NCBI RefSeq assembly: GCF_000264905.1 | Contig: NW_006763134.1 | Location: 2,243,200-2,291,321 of the forward strand | DNA: 48,122 nt | Source of the DNA: Stereum hirsutum FP-91666 SS1 | Taxonomy: Eukaryota; Basidiomycota; Agaricomycetes; Russulales; Stereaceae | Reading direction: 5' to 3' | Shown: positions 21,728 through 32,417 of the stretch, piece by piece | Numbering within the stretch: position 1 is the first letter of the stretch | How the letters are laid out: each line of letters starts with the position of its first letter | The notes under the pieces: generated by a model | Databases searched by the model: none | What the model was told of the DNA's origin: nothing | The model's input: the letters and a program-made list of their open reading frames with translations, nothing else | Made by a program: the position numbers and the translations under genes

Positions 21728-23963
21728 GCTCTCGGTCTGAGCAAATGGTGGTGTGTGATTGGATCGGGGCCGGGATGGCGATGGTGTTGGACGGAGGGAG
21801 TGACCGCTGTTGGTGCGATGAATGGATGGATGGATGGATGGTACTTGATTTTTCCGTGGTTGACTGTTATTTCAGTCGATGGATGGATGTTCGGGTGGAT
21901 GTTATTCACTTCAATCTCCAAATACACGTCGCGAGTCGCGCCGATGTCTGTATCTTCAAGAAACCGTCGCACATTGACAGACGGACCTGCGCCGCGATCA
22001 AGCACATACCACGCCGAACCCACGCTGATAATAGAATCGCATTCATCTATTTCCACGAATTCGTGAGTGACCAGAATCCAGATCGACGTCGCATATATAT
22101 CAGACTTGGCGGACAACACATAAATTCCCTACCTGGAGCTAGAACGTTGACCTGAGACGTTACACATACGCATCCCAAAGACGCTACCGAAACGCTTCCT
22201 CCCTCCCTGGATTGAGCGCCATGATCTGCCGTCTAGCATACTACTTAATGTTGATGACGGTTTAGGTGGAGTATCAGTGAATGGACAAAGCCCCCAGCTT
22301 CACGAGGTACGTCTGCCGAAGGGTGCTCTGTGACGATTCATCTCCTGACGAAACTTTCTGGAATATATATCCTCTGCGAAAAATCATCACTCCGCTTACT
22401 CATTCCGACTCTCTTCCCTTTCCGAGGACTTCTGTCAGTCCTATATCGAAGGAGTTACCTGGGCCAAGAACAGACAAAGTGAAACTGATATAAGCATTTT
22501 CAGGCTCTAACCGCCAGAACGGCGCTTCGTTCTCTCCATAAAGACAATAAAGGTCGTCCATCATGAGAACTTATAGCCAAGACTTCAGCATTTCTCGGGA
22601 ACTCACTCTTTATGCTGATGGCTGCACTTCGCCCGCTCAATGAGCTAGGAAGTCAGAAGAAACGAGAACTTGGTGCCGTAGCATGCCAGTGTGGACGTCG
22701 GATTTGAGGCGGGTCGCGTCTGTGGACCGCTCAAGGTTCAATTACACTAGACTACATTCACTGTGGCTTGTTACGAGCTCGGCCCCCCTGGTCGCTGAAG
22801 TTTCGAAGGGCCAGGGCGCCACATCAATCCTCGGGGTCGTTCGACGTGACGCCACATGATCGTAGCAACCGGTTATCGGCGAAGCTCTGCGAAGTTGATG
22901 GTAAGTTCGTTAGTACTGGTGTGTCATGATGTTGCCAGCCAGATTCCCCTCTCACTTTGCTTGTGGGCTGACACTCCACACTTCGATGATAACTTCGAGT
23001 CTTGGCTTACTGCATGCTCCAACTACAGTTTACAGGAACTTGAATATTATCGCAGGTGGGCCAGCGATCGTTTCTATAGCTCGCAGGCTAACAAGCAAAT
23101 ATGCAATTACTAACCTCCATCTCGTGAGTGCCAAGCCCATTTCTGTCCATATCACTTCCAAAAAAAAAAGGTTTCACCATAAGTAGTCGCCCACCCCCTC
23201 CTCCTGCTCCGCGAAACCATACAAGAGACGCTCACGCCAGACAACGTTCGTCTTCCGCCAGTTCAGTAGACCACATCGGTTGCCCATATTGCCGACCAAG
23301 CGAGCTGCCCTCATCAAGTTTCACGTTCGCAGTTCAGCGCTTTGACATGTCGTAAGTTTATCATTGCTGCATGTACTATGGGCGCTTCATTCAACTGAAC
23401 GTGGTAGCACGAGGACGCATTCGCAGTATATGCGCCCTTTATCAAAATACATCCACGCCGACGCACCTACGCAGTGCCATGACTCTATGCTCGGGATCGT
23501 GCAACCTAAGGGGAGCCACATCTATCCTTGGTAAAGAAGTCAGTCAGTATGCATAGCGATCTCACAGTCTGCACAATCTAGCCTTGAATTGTTTGTTTTA
23601 GAAAGGTTTGATGTTCTGGGGATCTAGCCATCCCATTTGTGGTCCTCGGAGCTGGTATGGGTTCGCGCAAGTACGGCAATGACTAGATGGTAAGACACCA
23701 TTTAGTATACTCGCCCGGAAACGTACAACAACGGCGCGCTCGCCAGCGAGACAACGTTCCTCACTTCTCCTTCTGCCAGAGTTCCGTATGGTATACCAAG
23801 AAATTGGCGACAAGTTGATTGAGGTGCCATAAGCATCGCCCAGCTCGCGAATGTTATAAAAGGGTCGGCTTTCGAGAAGTACAGAACTCATCCCCCAGCC
23901 TTCTCATTAAATCTACCAAGCTTCTTAGCTCTTTCCCAACAAACTACCCCTTCATATACAACA
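21728..23963. other. 2.2-kb region without a firm gene
   Basis: Includes a short ATGG microsatellite (21822-21841). Around 22940-23110 a possible exon reads VYRNLNIIAGGPAIVSIARR between plausible splice sites, and at 23170-23355 a Pro/Ser-rich frame is open, but neither could be built into a full gene. Confidence 0.4.
23855..23862 (+). promoter_or_regulatory. TATA box of RlpA-like copy 2
   Basis: TATAAAAG lies about 109 bp before the ATG at 23964, within ATGTTATAAAAGG, the same 13-mer found before copy 1. Confidence 0.65.
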
Positions 23964-24627
23964 ATGCGCTTCTCCACTCTCTTCCTCGGTGCCGCCTCCC
24001 TTCTCGCTGCTGTGGCCCCTAGCATGGCCACTGCCATCGACAGCAGTTTGAACAAGAGGCAGACGTTCAGCAACGAACGCTTCACCTACTACGAAGTCGG
24101 CGGGTAAGTCTTACCTTCGATATCGGAGGCGTTGAATTCGATGCTGATATAGATGTGGTGTTCGCCAGCGCCGCCGGTGCTTGTGGTCAAACCCACAGCG
24201 ACTCTGAGTTTGTGAGTTACAGGATCTTGTAGCCATTATCATACCTCCCCATCTGACGAGCAAACCTATTCTACAGGTCGTCGCTCTCAACGCTGATGTG
24301 GGTCACCGCTCCGAACATTGACATTCGATGCTTTTGACTTACCGTTTATGCGTCCGTTTAGCAATACGGTTCTGGGTACCCCGGCCCCCACTGCTTCCAG
24401 ACGATCACCATCACCGCCAACGGTAAGACTCACACCGCTGAGATCGTCGACAAGGTTTGTCTTTCTTGTATTTCTCCCTCACAACATACAGTGTCTGAAG
24501 AGCATTTATATGGTGTACTTAGTGCCCTGGCTGCCCCTACGGCGGGCTCGACTTCTCGCCCACCCTCTTCGAATACTTCGCTCCCTTGAGCCAGGGCGTC
24601 CTCACCGGCAGCTGGCACTTCAACTAA
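23964..24627 (+). CDS. Secreted RlpA-like (double-psi beta-barrel) protein, copy 2
   Basis: Five exons fit exactly: 23964-24103, 24169-24211, 24277-24297, 24362-24454 and 24523-24627, giving 133 aa. One exon is only 21 nt. The signal peptide is MRFSTLFLGAASLLAAVAPS, followed by SMATA. The mature part starts near a possible Lys-Arg site (LNKRQTF) and has FTYYEVGG, AGACGQTHSDSEF, VVALNAD, GSGYPGPHCFQTITI, TAEIVDKCPGCPYGGLDFSPTLF and GSWHFN at the end. These are hallmarks of fungal RlpA/expansin-like barrel proteins secreted to the wall or medium. Catalytic activity is not known for such short forms. Convergent with the monooxygenase at 24891. Confidence 0.9.
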
Positions 24628-24890
24628 GGGTCATGACGAGAGTAGAGCTTCTCGCAAGGATCAGGCCCATTTAGAAAGTTAGGATGTGTTGAAAAGGGTA
24701 TTCGTGGGATATTTCTTTTTCTCTGGGGTTTTGTGTTCTGGTTGTAAACAGTGGTGCAATGGTGGATAGGGGGGAATATTATCGGTATTTATGAGGGTGA
24801 AAATCAAGGCTATCAGTGCAATGATAAGTCGAAGAAAAGCGTTACAGATATGGAATACCAAGTATCATGAACGAAGGCTACCTCAGTCTA

Positions 24891-27174
24891 CTAGAAGCCA
24901 ACGAACACTTTCCCGAGATACCGTCTCACCCCTTCCGCGTTCTTCACAATGGCACCGACGTATCCATCCGGACGCACCACAACAATGCGTGACTCCCCCT
25001 CCTCGGAACCGTAAGCATCAAAGGTGTGTCCCGCACGATCCTCCAACACGACATCGGCCCTCTTCACGGTGTCATTACTGTCAGGAGTCGATCCTTTCGC
25101 ATAGATTGCGACAGTGCGTGCCACGTCCGATTGTATACGAGAGAGGACATCCAGTACGGCAGGAATATCCGCTTCAACGTCGCTCCCAGTCTTATGCAAG
25201 AGGAATAACACAGTATGGTGCGTAGAGTGGAATATGTCGAAGAGCCTCGTCGTAGTGGTTGGACTGCCCGAGAGAACTCGGAGTTCAGGAGCATCAGGCG
25301 CCCTAACGCCTGCTCGGAGAACATCGTCAGTCTCGTACGCGCTAGTAATAGTCTGCTTCGCCGTCTCTTCGTCCTGGGTATCGTCAACCACGATAGAGGA
25401 AGACCTGTAGTTGACACCGAGCTGCTGCAGGACCTGTACAAGGGATGCTAGCGTTATCGAGAGATCGAAGGTAATGATACAAGCTGGGATCTAACCTGTG
25501 GACGTAGCAAAGCTGATTCCTTGCGATTTGGATCCATAGTTTTCTTGAGTAACTCTTGTGTACGTCGAAGCATATCTTGGATGACCGGCAAGCGTTCCTC
25601 GGTGTATGTATCCAAGAGTGACGACGGAGAGAGACCTTTGATGACAAGAGCGAGCTTCCATCCGAGGTTAAACTACGCAAAGGTGCAATCAAGACTTCGT
25701 GAAAATATACGATGACAGTGAATGTGGAAGCTTACAGCGTCCATAATTCCGGAGTTGAGACCTTGACCACCCGTTGAACTGTGTACGTGGGCTGCGTCTG
25801 CAGATCGACGATAAATCGACCACGCGCGAAGGAAATGGCATTAGACGACGGACCTCCCGCGAGGAACACTCTGCCCTCATTGAACGTCTTGACGACTCGT
25901 GTATTGTTCGGGCTAGTCGTTCAATAGGATGTCCATGAGAACTTTCGGTTAAGCAACGTGTGAGGCTAAAAGCTCACCGGTACAACGCCACACTCTTAAC
26001 CTCCCTAATCTCCAAGTCGGGCTTACAGCTAACCTTTCTGATGAATTTGATGAAATGTTCTTTGTCGTTGACAGCCTTCTCCATATCCTCTCGGCTTCCC
26101 ATGCATACGCAGAAGAAGAGATCTTCGGTAAAGGCTCGTTTAGTGGGTAGAAGCGATACCCTGTCCATGCGCCGTTACTTTCTATACGGCAGATGGAGAG
26201 TCGTCGAATTAAGCTACGTACACATCTCCCGGAGCATCGCCAAAATTATGCCAGTGCTGGAATCACGACGGTGTCAGCGATAGAACGTATGGAATTGAAA
26301 ATCAAGGCACCCTACATATAAATCCAGCCCACGAAGTCGAACGTCCCCAACGGCCCAGGTGACGTCCTGCTTTGTTTCACCAAGCAGCTCCAGTCCAATC
26401 ATCTTTCGGACGACTCCTACAAATCCAAGTAAACGGAAGCATGAGCAAAGCCGTGTACAACAATTTATCAAAGATCTACCTCTGGCTCCATCCGTTCCGA
26501 CCACATACTTCACGTCGAATGTCTGAGTCTCAGCTTGTGAACCTTTCTTGACGGAGGCAGTTACGTGGGTCTCGTGTTGCTGTAGGCCAACAAGCTCTGA
26601 ACCGAATTCAACGTTCACGCCCAGCTTCGACAAATGTTCACTTAAGACACGTGCAGCGGTCTCCTGGCCTATGATGTACGCATCTCTCTACCCATGCACG
26701 CCATGAAACCGAGGTCAGTCAAGGTAAATAACTACGAACGCGCGAAAAGACCCACCCACGGAATCGCAGGCGTAGGCGTATGATCGCCCATGACGACAGA
26801 CTGCACTTTTGTTACTTTGCCTTCCTTGTCGTACTGCTTCATAGGTATGATTGGTCGTCCGGCTTCAAGAATATCATCCAAGATGCCCATGAACTTCCAT
26901 ATCTCGAGGGTTCTGGGCTATGGAAAAAGATGTCGGTTGATCCCTGTATATAGAAGACTGTTAAAGGCATGTATGATCTACCATTTGACCCGTGCCCCTC
27001 TGTGAGTCAGATGGAATGGAGAGCTTTTCAACGATTCGAACTGGTATCCCGTTCTGAGTGAGGCTGAGAGCGAGTGTGAGACCAGTGGGTCCTGCACCGA
27101 CCTATACAGGAATTCTGTTGAGAAACGCATTGTTGATAGAACAGACGTACGCTTACGATGAGAACATGTGCCAT
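24891..27174 (-). CDS. FAD-dependent aromatic monooxygenase (phenol hydroxylase-like)
   Basis: Starts MAHVLI at 27174; after the first intron VGAGPTGLTLALSLTQNG completes the FAD-binding GxGxxG fold at the very N-terminus. Later exons give RDAYIIGQETAARVLSEHL, then YVVGTDGARG (the DG motif of this class). The exon pair at about 25890-25730 gives FLAG/GDAAHVHSSTGGQGLN (GD motif), followed by LGWKLALVIKG. The C-terminal exon (25391-24891) carries RAGVRAPDAPEL and a thioredoxin-like domain with ARTVAIYAKG and SRIVVVRPDGYVGAI. This order is that of phenol 2-monooxygenase-type flavoproteins, which hydroxylate aromatic rings with NAD(P)H and O2, often in secondary metabolism or aromatic breakdown. 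About eight or nine introns are implied; exact sites were not all resolved. No break was seen. Substrate unknown. Confidence 0.85.
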
Positions 27175-29091
27175 GGCTGGCGAGGAATTGGATGTGAGAG
27201 TGAGAAGCTAGGAGGGCGTATGATGCCAGGTGAGAACTGTTCGAAGCTGACGAGCGATGAGGGCATCTTGAGAAAGTTCTTATACCCTTGCAATTTCACC
27301 GTGGTAAAAAAGTGCCGTCGACACGAAGACTGGCGGCAGGTCAGCTCCCTTCGTGAGAAGTAGGAGCGAAGAGCTGGCACCGCGGCACGCTCGGGTAAGT
27401 AATGTCGAGTACAGGCGAATTGCAAAAGCAGTGATCGAGCACCTCGATACCTAATCTAGACCGTACAGGAAAGCTATATGGCGCCAATTCCAAGAACTTG
27501 TCGTTTGGTGGCCCCGCATGTCGCATTTATGTTGTTGTAGGCTTGGAAAACTGAGACTTCAAAGAGACCCACGACATCCATTCAAAAGCGGATTTCCTCG
27601 AACGGCGCACACCAGCTTCGGTTTGTCAGTAGATTACATGCTGAGGTCTTGAATTACTGAAGAGTATAGCAAATATATGGTGGGATGAAAGTCGCACTGT
27701 CGTGATGGAAGACGCTACTAGTACGAGTTGCGACGGCGAGCTGCGAAAGTGGAGGCGGGTGATGATCACAAGATCATTCATCGCTTATCTGATAAGATCA
27801 CGAAGTTCAGCCAGGGTCCCCCTGGATAAACGGCCCACGATACTGTAGTTTTTCGACCGTATGTTCGTCACGCATCACGCAGGGTGCGCCGGCAGGCGCA
27901 TGGCATATGCCTAGGGAGGTCCGATCCAAAATCGCCGGATTTTGCCCTTTTTGTCCGGACCGATTTGGGAGCGGAATGTACGCACTCGGATCGGGTGCCC
28001 TGTTTTGGAGGACATTTGGTACTCATTTCGTATCGGACCTTGCCCAGCATAGAGCTCGAAAATATGTGTTTTATTTGTCATTATGTGCGCACCTCGTCGG
28101 CGAGTGTTTGGAGCGGATCTCTCACGAGTCATTTTTATCTCTTTTGTGCGCACTGGGGCTATGGTAGGATCGGACCTCGCTGCGAGCTCACCACTTTTGT
28201 CTCGTTTGGGATCGGACGTGGGGTACTTGGGAGACCGAAAATGTACGCACCATGATCAAACATGGAACCACTTTCTGACCCAAAATTGTCCGCACCGGGA
28301 TTGGACCTCGCCCCGCATATGCCATGCGCCTGCGCCGGCGAACATATTTGCCCCGATGGTCACGCATATGCGCGGACCCACGAACAGCAAATCGTGACCG
28401 ATTTGCGCCAAAAATCGCCCAAAAATCAAATTTTCGGTCATTCCGCGAACAACTTCATTGGTTCGTCACGCGTGGCCCACCCAGACGAACCTTAGTCTGG
28501 CGAAGGTCACGTCTGACATATCTTCCCACGAACCTACGGTCGAAAAACTACAGTATTGCAATTTCGGCCTGGTCCTGCTGTCGGAAAGCTTTGCTTTCAG
28601 ATTGTGTGCTATGACTAGGATGGGGAAAAGTTGAACGCTGAACGTTCGCAACTATCTGACGTCTATATACATGTATATTTCGTTTTAAGGGTGCAAACAA
28701 CACAGTCAATTGATCACAAAGGCCTCTAGGGTGCCAGTACATCTACAAACAAGACACAAACAAGACAACGAGGAACGACGAGAACAAAAGCAAAAGATCA
28801 AAAAGTCTAGTTACAAAGAGATAACAAGAGGTGAGCCCCATGCAAGGCACCCACGCGAATGGCATGCTCTGAAGAGAGCGTAAAGAACGATGAAGAGCAT
28901 CTAGACGAGTGAACATGACGCCGCACAATGGGCCTTGGCCCGCCGGTACTATAACAACAGATAATCTGAACAGATTTGAACACGATCGAAAGGATCAACG
29001 TCGGGGAAACCAAATGGAAATCTGACCATCCGGAGCTAGACGTAGTTGAACATGACACACGTTCGCATGTCTTTTTTGTTTTGGTGAGGGC
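27175..29091. other. Intergenic region holding a DNA transposon
   Basis: Apart from the element at 27840-28555, no gene is recognised. Sequence at 28570-29090 is the 3' flank of the MFS gene. Confidence 0.5.
27840..28555. mobile_element. Non-autonomous DNA transposon (MITE-like) with terminal inverted repeats
   Basis: The ends are perfect inverted repeats of 22 bp, with CTGTAGTTTTTCGACCGTA on the left and its reverse complement at the right (28535-28553). Both are flanked by TA, which fits a Tc1/mariner-type target duplication. Inside, GCGCATGGCATATGC (27896) and its complement (about 28316) add a second inverted layer, so the element is largely palindromic. Open frames in it show no transposase motif. 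A related end lies at 47485-47500. The superfamily is inferred from the TA flanks alone. Confidence 0.8.
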
Positions 29092-31618
29092 TCAATCCGC
29101 CCGCCGTTGTGCCTTCGGAATTACCGCCCAGATCGCAAGCATAAACCCCATCATGGCCACAACGCTTTAGAACGCCACACAACGATAGCATATCGCAGTC
29201 AGCATTGACCAAAGAGAGGGGGGAAATAGGGAGAGAGAATGGAAGGAAGCGAGGTCACTCACAACGGCTGTAAACTCGATATACCAAACCTCGCCGCCAG
29301 AACACCCGTGATGAGCGGCAGCACCGCGCTCCCCGCTATGCCAATGCCTGCGATCCAGCCAATAGCACCGGTGAGTAGCCAGCGTGGAAGGACATTCTTC
29401 GCGTGGTTGACGACGATAGGATACATTGGGCCCATGAGGACGCCAATCACAGATACGGCGACGGCGTTCTCGATGAGGGAAGGGACTGCCCAAATGGTTG
29501 CTTCGAGACTGGTGGCGGTTTGTACGAGTCCATTGGTAAGAAGGGGAGGAGAAATTATAAGAGCAGCTGCAGAGGCTAGACGTACCCGATACAAATGATA
29601 GTGTAGATGACTAAGGCCCTTGGCTCTCCGATTTTCATGTTCAGCCAAGTGAGAGTCATACGACCCACCGTCAGACCTGCGAATGAGGACAAACCCGGTT
29701 ACCATCTGCACTTCAACCCAACTGTGAGAGGTTGAATACGGACGCACCCCCGAAGAAACCAGAGGAGATATATCCTGCGCTTGGTCCACCATGGCGCTCG
29801 TTGATAATGAACGTCACGATCCAGCCTTCAACACCACATCACATCAGTACATAATTACAATGAACGAGAAAAGATGGGTTCGCACCTCCCAGCGTGACTT
29901 CCACTCCGACGTATATCAACGAGAATATGGCAAGAGCGTGAACGGCCTTCAACCTCATGATCTGGCTATACTTGCTCTGAACCGATTCGCCAACTTCGCC
30001 AGGCGGTTGTCCTTCTTCGGCCATGCATTCTGTACCGTTGACACCGCGCGCCCAGAGAAATATAAGTGTCGTGTACTTTGGGGGATGAACGATCCTACGC
30101 ACCATCCTGTGTCCGACCCTTGAATACTATAGCGAGTATTATACTGTTCGTCACGGCAATACCGAGTGAAATAATATAGTGATACGTCCAGTGGGGTGCA
30201 GTAGAGAAGTACGTTGCTGCGAGCGGGGCTGCGAATGCACCGATGCCTACGTGAAGCCACAACATGGACATTAACGTTGGTTTCCCACCGGAGGACGAGC
30301 GAGGAGGTGGAAAAGGCGCATTGTTGAGAAAGCGTACCATAAAAACCATGCAAAAATCCAAGTTTACGTTCGGTATGCTTATGCAGGCTACCGACGAAGC
30401 CATTTGCTCCTGCATTCTGTACAACAAATATGCCGTCTAAGTTATCACGTTCGAAGCCAAAAGAAAGGGCGGTGGGATCTGGAAACGCACCTGTAGAGCG
30501 ATCCCGAAGCCTGCTATCGCGTACGCTACGACACGCACCGCAAAAGGACCTTCTGGGATCATCATGGCATAACAGACAACTTGGCAGAGCGAGCCTGCAT
30601 AGACAGAAGCATGAGCCTTCGTACCGCGAATGACAAGGAACGAACAGATATAAAACGAACCGCCGAGCATGACCTTCCCAAATCCAAATCTATCACTCAG
30701 GTGGACATTCATAGCCGCACCAGAGACGAATCCCTACAATGCAGCAAACAACCATTTGCTCGTTAACCCATTATGGTCGAACGTAGGCTGCCACACTCAC
30801 GATAGAGTTCGTCACGAAGATCATGGACACGATGGCGAAACCAATCTACACGCCATGTTCACGGAAACGCGACATTCCACACCACAACACAGGACCACAC
30901 CATATCCCGCATTACTATCAGCCAAAAACCTTGGATGATAATCAACAGAAGACCGACGTACCCCATACACACTCTGAATCCTCGGCAAAAGAGGGCCATT
31001 CGTCCCATCGTTCCATCCCTCCAAGAAGAAACAAAAATAGAGCGCGGCAAGATGGAGCCTCGCATACCGCCTAAACGTTGCCCTTTGCGCTGCGCTCGGC
31101 CTATTCAGAGCTGTCGTGCTCTCGTCCAACTCAAACGCCAACGACGGTGCTCTGCTAGGTCCTGCACTAGGACCCGGTGTACTATCAATCTTGCTGGCCC
31201 CGTCCTCGAGGTCGAAATTTGCTCGGTCGATAGCAGGGGGCGTTATGGCTGGAAGCTCGTACGATTCGGAATATGGGTACGGAGGTGGTTGCTGGGCGTT
31301 CGATCCGGACGCAGTGGTGGCGTAGGATTCGAATGTGACTTTTGGAGGGGGGCGGGAGAATGCGAGCTCGGAACGGCGACGGACGCGAGTGCTGGGTGCG
31401 GAAAGGAATGAAGGGAGATCATATGAGGGATCGGCTTCCTTGTCGTCTGAGTCTGGGGGAGCGTCTATGTCGAGGGCTGAGTCTTCGGGGATAGCGGCAG
31501 GTTGAGTGTGACGGTATTCGATGGCTTCGTCAACGTCCGAGGTACGCGCCTCGCCAACATCTTGCTCGCGATGGTGAAGGTCCACGTTGGAAGCTTGGTC
31601 TACTGCAGTTGAGGTCAT
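29092..31618 (-). CDS. MFS transporter, Bsc6/fucose-permease-like, copy 1
   Basis: The start at 31618 (MTSTAVDQASNVDLHH) opens a ~200-residue acidic, Ser/Pro-rich cytosolic N-terminus, then the first membrane helix LHLAALYFCFFLEGWNDGTN leading into GPLLPRIQ, a signature of this MFS group. Later exons give MNVHLSDRFGFGKVMLGGSF, IPEGPFAVRVVAYAIAGFG, IGAFAAPLAATYFS, LIYVGVEVTLGG, LIENAVAVSVIGVLMGPMYP and WLLTGAIGWIAGIG. The last exon ends MGFMLAIWAVIPKAQRR. Twelve membrane helices are likely. Such proteins are plasma-membrane or vacuolar carriers of small molecules; the substrate is unknown. Many short introns interrupt the gene and were only partly resolved. It is a tandem paralogue of the next gene, same strand, about 0.8 kb apart. 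Confidence 0.85.
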
Positions 31619-32417
31619 TGTGAGGACCGCCAGTCGTGGCTCGCAGGGAACAGAGGAGGCACGGAGGGAAGATGGGCTCAGAGGAGAAAAAAAATTAGCT
31701 GATAAGCCCGAGGAACTTTATATGTCGGAAGTACCGCTCCTGCGCATGTCTGTCGTCGATCGAAAGGGCACGACTCAGGCTACACGACCTGGTGTACAAG
31801 GAAAACGTTACCCGCCGTATCGTTGCTTCGCCATGCTGCCCGGTTACACGAGTACAAGAAGCAGCTCTTTTTACATACACTTTGCGTTCATACGTGAAGT
31901 GAGAAAGCAAAGAAAATCGAGCAGAAGCAACAAGTAAGGTTTGGTTGAGTCAAGACCTTGAACGCGCTGACAAGATAGGGGTGGTGTGGCCCATCCAGCT
32001 GAGGGGCGGGCCGGCGGGACAAAATGGAATTAGCTCATATCGACATCCATCCGACGTTGATTGGACGGCGATGGGAGGGTAGTGAGTCCGTAAGTCCGAT
32101 AGTGGACTATTTTTCTGCCGGAAGTCCAGACTTCGATGCGACTGAACGAGGGAGTAAGTGGAGGAAATATAACTCGTCTTCTGCTCGACTGGCATCGAAG
32201 AAGAGTAGAACCCAGATAGGACCAACAATACACGAACACTAATTCTATACTGCCTCCACACCCCAAATTTCCAAGACATGCGCCACACGAATTGCTCAAA
32301 ATAGTATGCGAGAAAGGAATCGAGGGAAGTCAGAACGCAGAAGATAGTACTCACTAGAGCATATTCGAAACTCTATTTTCTATAGTCTCTATGGTCAAAA
32401 CGTATGGAACACCACCT
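31619..32417. other. Spacer between the two MFS genes
   Basis: About 0.8 kb with the promoter of copy 1 and the 3' end of copy 2. A - strand frame at 31950-32354 is open but shows no family features. Confidence 0.5.
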
